64,000 nt of DNA. Source: Desmodus rotundus (taxonomy: Eukaryota; Chordata; Mammalia; Chiroptera; Phyllostomidae). The stretch lies in NCBI RefSeq assembly GCF_022682495.2, contig NC_071399.1, positions 6,739,342-6,803,341 on the forward strand. Direction: 5' to 3'. Position numbers and translations under genes: made by a program. The notes under the pieces are model-generated. The model ran no database searches and had not been told where the DNA came from. It was given only the letters and a program-made list of their open reading frames with translations. Positions 60,990 through 64,000 of this stretch are shown in pieces. Position 1 is the first letter of the stretch; every line of letters starts with the position of its first letter.

Positions 60990-61260
60990 AAATGATTTTC
61001 CATGGCTTTCTAAAAGGCAGTGCATATTAATATTTTAAACTGAAGTAATTGCTTCTTGCTCAGCAATGGGTTTCATTTATGAGTGTTTATCCTTGGCAAA
61101 TGGAAAGTATGGTTAATCTAAGTTAAAAATGGGTTCTTTAAATAGCTCTAATTACATTCTGTTTATATTTGTATGTATTAGACACTTAAGATTTAATCGG
61201 TAGCAATTCCAACAAACCATAATGTTTATTAGCTGGTTTTAAATTATTGTTATGGATGGC
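60990..61260. promoter_or_regulatory. candidate conserved noncoding element
   Basis: Repeat-free and AT-rich with GCATATTAATATT near 61022, GAAGTAATTGCTTC near 61042 (itself a 12-base inverted repeat), TAATTA at 61149-61154 and ATTTAATCGG near 61191. Function is inferred. Confidence 0.3.
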
Positions 61261-62099
61261 AGTTGAATGAAAAAGTAAATGATTTTTCTACTATGAAACA
61301 CAGTAAGTAAAAGATGAACCAAGGTTTAAAAAAACAATTTTTAGCATAACTTCAAATTTCAAAATAATTTATCTGAAAGGGTGCATGGTAAATTCTTTCT
61401 TACCAGTATTTTTTTTATTGTGCAAGTATGAAGGAAAGCTGGTCTCTAATGGTACGAGGTTAGTGGAATTTTGTTTTCAAAAGTTATTAAGCTCTTAATA
61501 ATGTTCAAGTGGCAGAATGAGAAGGAACAGAATTTTGTGTTTAGCATTTATTTCACTTTAAAGAAAAACAAACATCAGAAACAAAGAAAGTTGATTTTTT
61601 TAAGGGTAAAAACTCATTTGTTTGAGGTTGACATAACGCTAGCTTAAATCCATTTATTTGCTTAAATTCTGTATTCTGAATAACCAGCAGAGACCTCGCT
61701 GGGTTTAGCTTCCTTCCTGAGAACCTGTGGAAGGACTGCCTTCTCTTTGGGGAAAACTTCTGAAGTGCGCCAGAGGGTTATTCAGTGTATTAAAGAATTC
61801 ACAGTCATTTTATTGACATTTCATTCTCTATTTATTTTACTGGGATTTTCAAGATATGCAAACCGAAGTATAAATCAAAAGACAATTTATTAATAATAAC
61901 ACCTGTATCTCTATGGAACTACAAGACTTTAAATTGCTTTCTAAATGTAATAGTATTCCCAGAAAAGAAATTTATAGAATATTGGTGCCATTTTACAATT
62001 AAGAAAACAGTAACAGGAAAATTATGACTTTGCTTCATGGTAGATAAGTAAAAAAAAAAAAACAAGATTTTATACTACACTATCTCACTAACAGATGTT
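61261..62099. other. unique AT-rich sequence, no gene seen
   Basis: Nothing identifiable except an A-run at 62050-62061. Confidence 0.5.
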
Positions 62100-62290
62100 T
62101 AATTAGAAAGCCTTGTGACCTTGCATAAATCATTAAACTTTCCATACATTACTTTAACTTCCCTACCAGTAAATGTAGGGATAATAGCAGTTCCTGCCTT
62201 ATAAAGTTAGCATGAGGGTTACATGGAATCACCTATGAAAGCTCATGGAAAAGCGCTTTCATATAAACGTTCAGCATTAGTATTGTGTTC
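62100..62290 (+). repeat. MIR SINE, sense
   Basis: The order 'ccttgtgaccttgcataaatcattaaactttcc', 'taaatgtagggataatagcagttcctgcc', 'catgagggttacatggaatca', 'aaagcgctttc' follows the MIR consensus closely. Confidence 0.8.
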
Positions 62291-62469
62291 ACTTTCTCTC
62301 TCTGTCTAGCTCTGAGCTCTGTCCCAAGAGTTGTAAGTCACCATAGCCAGCCAGTTCTTTCTCTGCAGAATTTTTCTTTCTTCCTTTCTTTTCCATTCAG
62401 TGGCTTCTTTCTAGAGCACGCCCTTGATAATGTCATTCCTATCTAAATATTAAGCCTCTCAAATGCAAG

Positions 62470-63050
62470 CTAGTCTCTCGCCCTGACCAGCTTCAGGGCT
62501 CCACTCCTTTATCTGCCTCCTAGAGCACCCACAGTCAGGCCGCCCCTCAATCTCAAACCTGCTAAAAACTTCCTCCTGTCATGAAAACAGCCTCAGTCGC
62601 TCACACGGGCACGCAGGGAGCGCTGGCGTGGGCTCCATCGCCTCCTCTTCCTCTCTTCGTCCCCTGTCTTCTGCACAACTTCGCACATCCTGGCCCTTCC
62701 TCACTGCTCAGCTCTGCGTTTCCCTCCTGCACTCCAGTACTTTACACGTTCTTGGAATGCACTCTTCCTACATCCGGCCGTATAAAAAACTCTCCCCATC
62801 CTTCAGCACTGAGACAAACACCGTTTCTAGGACAGTCCATTTCCAAATCTGCCCACCTGTGAGTTCTAAATACCTTCTTTATCTTAGTCATAGGCCAATT
62901 ATCCTTTATTTGCCTCTTAGCGCAAATTTTCATAAGCATGTCTCTTTTTCCCTACTAAGCCTACCCTTGTTCCTATCCTCGGCATGTAACTCAGGCCTGG
63001 CCCATAGCTGGCACTCAGTAGATATGTGTAAGTGGATAGTCATTGCATGA
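62470..63050 (+). repeat. L2 LINE 3' end, sense
   Basis: The pyrimidine-rich body ends 'tcaggcctggcccatagctggcactcagtagatatgtg', the L2 3' terminus. Phrases such as 'cgttcttggaatgcactcttcc' are typical L2. ORFs of 93 and 140 codons here read along the fossil. Confidence 0.75.
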
Positions 63051-63244
63051 CTAAACATTGCATGTTGCTCAGTGCCGAGTGCTGTGTCTTGCATGACTGA
63101 GAATCAAGGTATGAAAGCGTCCATCACAGATATGATTTAAATTAATTAATTAGTAAGTCACTTACCTTGTGAAAATGGTGAACCCTTTCTCTCTCCAGCC
63201 TGCCCCCCCCCACTCTCTCAGTAACCATTTGTTCCTACATAACG
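63051..63244. other. unique spacer between opposed L2 copies
   Basis: Contains a C9-like run at about 63207-63215. Nothing else was recognised. Confidence 0.4.
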
Positions 63245-63540
63245 TCCCGATTCCTTACTATGTGCCATACACTGTGCCGGTGCCAGAGATCTGGGGGTAC
63301 ACCAGATGGTGACGCTCTCTACCAATTATACTCCTAATAACAGGGAGACCAGGCACAGCTGTCGTGACGGTGAGATGTGAGAAGCATTCTGGCAGGGATT
63401 GTCCAGGGAACTTCGGTAACAAAAAATAGGGGCATCTAACTTGGTTTGGAGGTTGGAGAACAGTCCCTTAGAAAGTGATTTTTAAGCCAAGATCCAAGGA
63501 AAGCACAAGGGGACCCCAACAGAAGGGGAGGATGGCAGAC
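63245..63540 (-). repeat. L2 LINE, antisense (first copy)
   Basis: It starts 'ccttactatgtgccatacactgtgccggtgccagagatctggggg', the antisense L2 end, and continues to 'ggcatctaacttggtttggaggttggagaac' and 'gatttttaagccaagatccaagg', in the correct L2 order. Confidence 0.7.
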
Positions 63541-63589
63541 CAGTGAAATGACTGTAGCCAATGCTGGGCTCAAGACAAAGGTAAGAAAG

Positions 63590-64000
63590 AATAAAAGTGG
63601 TTCCTGCCCCACAGAGCTCATAAATAATAAAACAATTACAGTAGGTACTATGAAGGAAGCAGAGAGTCTGTTGTCATCGAGAGGTAACATGTGGGGAAGG
63701 CATGTAGTTAAAGAGGGTGGGCGCATACACCTCTCTGAAGAGGTGCCGTTGAACCTGAGGTCTGCAGGGTAGAAGGAGACAGCCACGGGGAGGCAGAGGG
63801 GCAAGCCTGCGCACAGCATCTGCTGGGGGAAGAGCCCGCACTGTCTGAAGAACTGCAAGGAGCCCAGGGAGCGGAAAGGCTGGCGTCCTGACGAAGTTCG
63901 CAAGGCGGCCTCATGAGCCAGGAGAAAGGCTGTGCTTTGTATGCTAAGTGCATTGGGAGACACTAGTGTTCTTTAAGCAAGAGAGTGGCATGATCCAATT
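63590..64000 (-). repeat. L2 LINE, antisense (second copy), runs off the window
   Basis: It restarts with 'ggttcctgccccacagagctcataaataataaaacaatta' and continues through 'tgtctgaagaactgcaaggagccc' to 'taagcaagagagtggcatgatccaatt' at the edge. The ORF2-end order is right. The 175-codon minus-strand ORF at 63436-63963 is read along these two fossils and is not a gene. Confidence 0.7.

Noticed and set aside
63436..63963. ORF of 175 codons, minus strand
   Set aside because: It runs along the sense direction of two L2 fossils; the protein shows no reverse-transcriptase motif and is pyrimidine-rich chance coding.
1..64000. CRISPR array, operon, prophage or bacterial system
   Set aside because: No spaced direct repeats, no dense coding, and mammalian repeats throughout.

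Overview
This window reads as a piece of a mammalian genome, most likely a bat (Chiroptera), and most likely an intergenic region or a very large intron. The host clue is a tRNA-derived SINE at 32232-32444. From its 5' head through the A and B boxes to its AAAATAAATAAAATCTTT-type 3' end it matches the VES family that I know from yangochiropteran bats. The rest fits a placental mammal: strong CpG depletion, ancient L2 and MIR pieces, L1 3' ends of Laurasiatherian type, MaLR and ERVL-type LTRs, and Tigger and hAT fossils. I see no protein-coding gene, no convincing exon, no tRNA or rRNA gene, no CpG island, and nothing bacterial or viral in layout. No open reading frame exceeds 207 codons, and the longest ones lie on repeats or low-complexity sequence or show no recognisable domain.

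Layout. 0-12 kb: mostly unique AT-rich sequence with an antisense L2 near the left end, a complete Tigger-type DNA transposon with TA target duplication (3987-4289), a sense L2 (9780-10640), and two stretches (11390-11900 and 12035-12270) dense in homeodomain-like palindromes that look like conserved enhancers. 12.5-19.2 kb: a nested pile of fossils, namely an old antisense L1 split by a MaLR LTR, an antisense MER5A, and a second antisense L1 or HAL1-like element. 19-27 kb: unique sequence with three more enhancer-like stretches. 27.5-33.4 kb: antisense L1 3' ends, an ERVL-type LTR carrying an inverted (twin-primed) L1, the bat SINE and a hAT fossil. 33-50 kb: mainly unique sequence with L2 and MIR fragments. 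50-55 kb: a cluster of L2 pieces in both orientations, a polypurine tract with G-quadruplex potential, a (TC)23 microsatellite, and a small insertion made almost entirely of an (AAAAT)n tail with a target duplication. 55-62 kb: unique sequence with homeodomain-rich stretches. 62-64 kb: MIR and L2 copies in opposing orientations.

The picture is of a gene desert rich in ancient repeats and poor in young SINEs, with scattered islands that resemble developmental enhancers. That last point is inference: no alignment was possible, and all repeat names rest on recall of family consensus sequences, so boundaries are approximate (usually within tens of bases).
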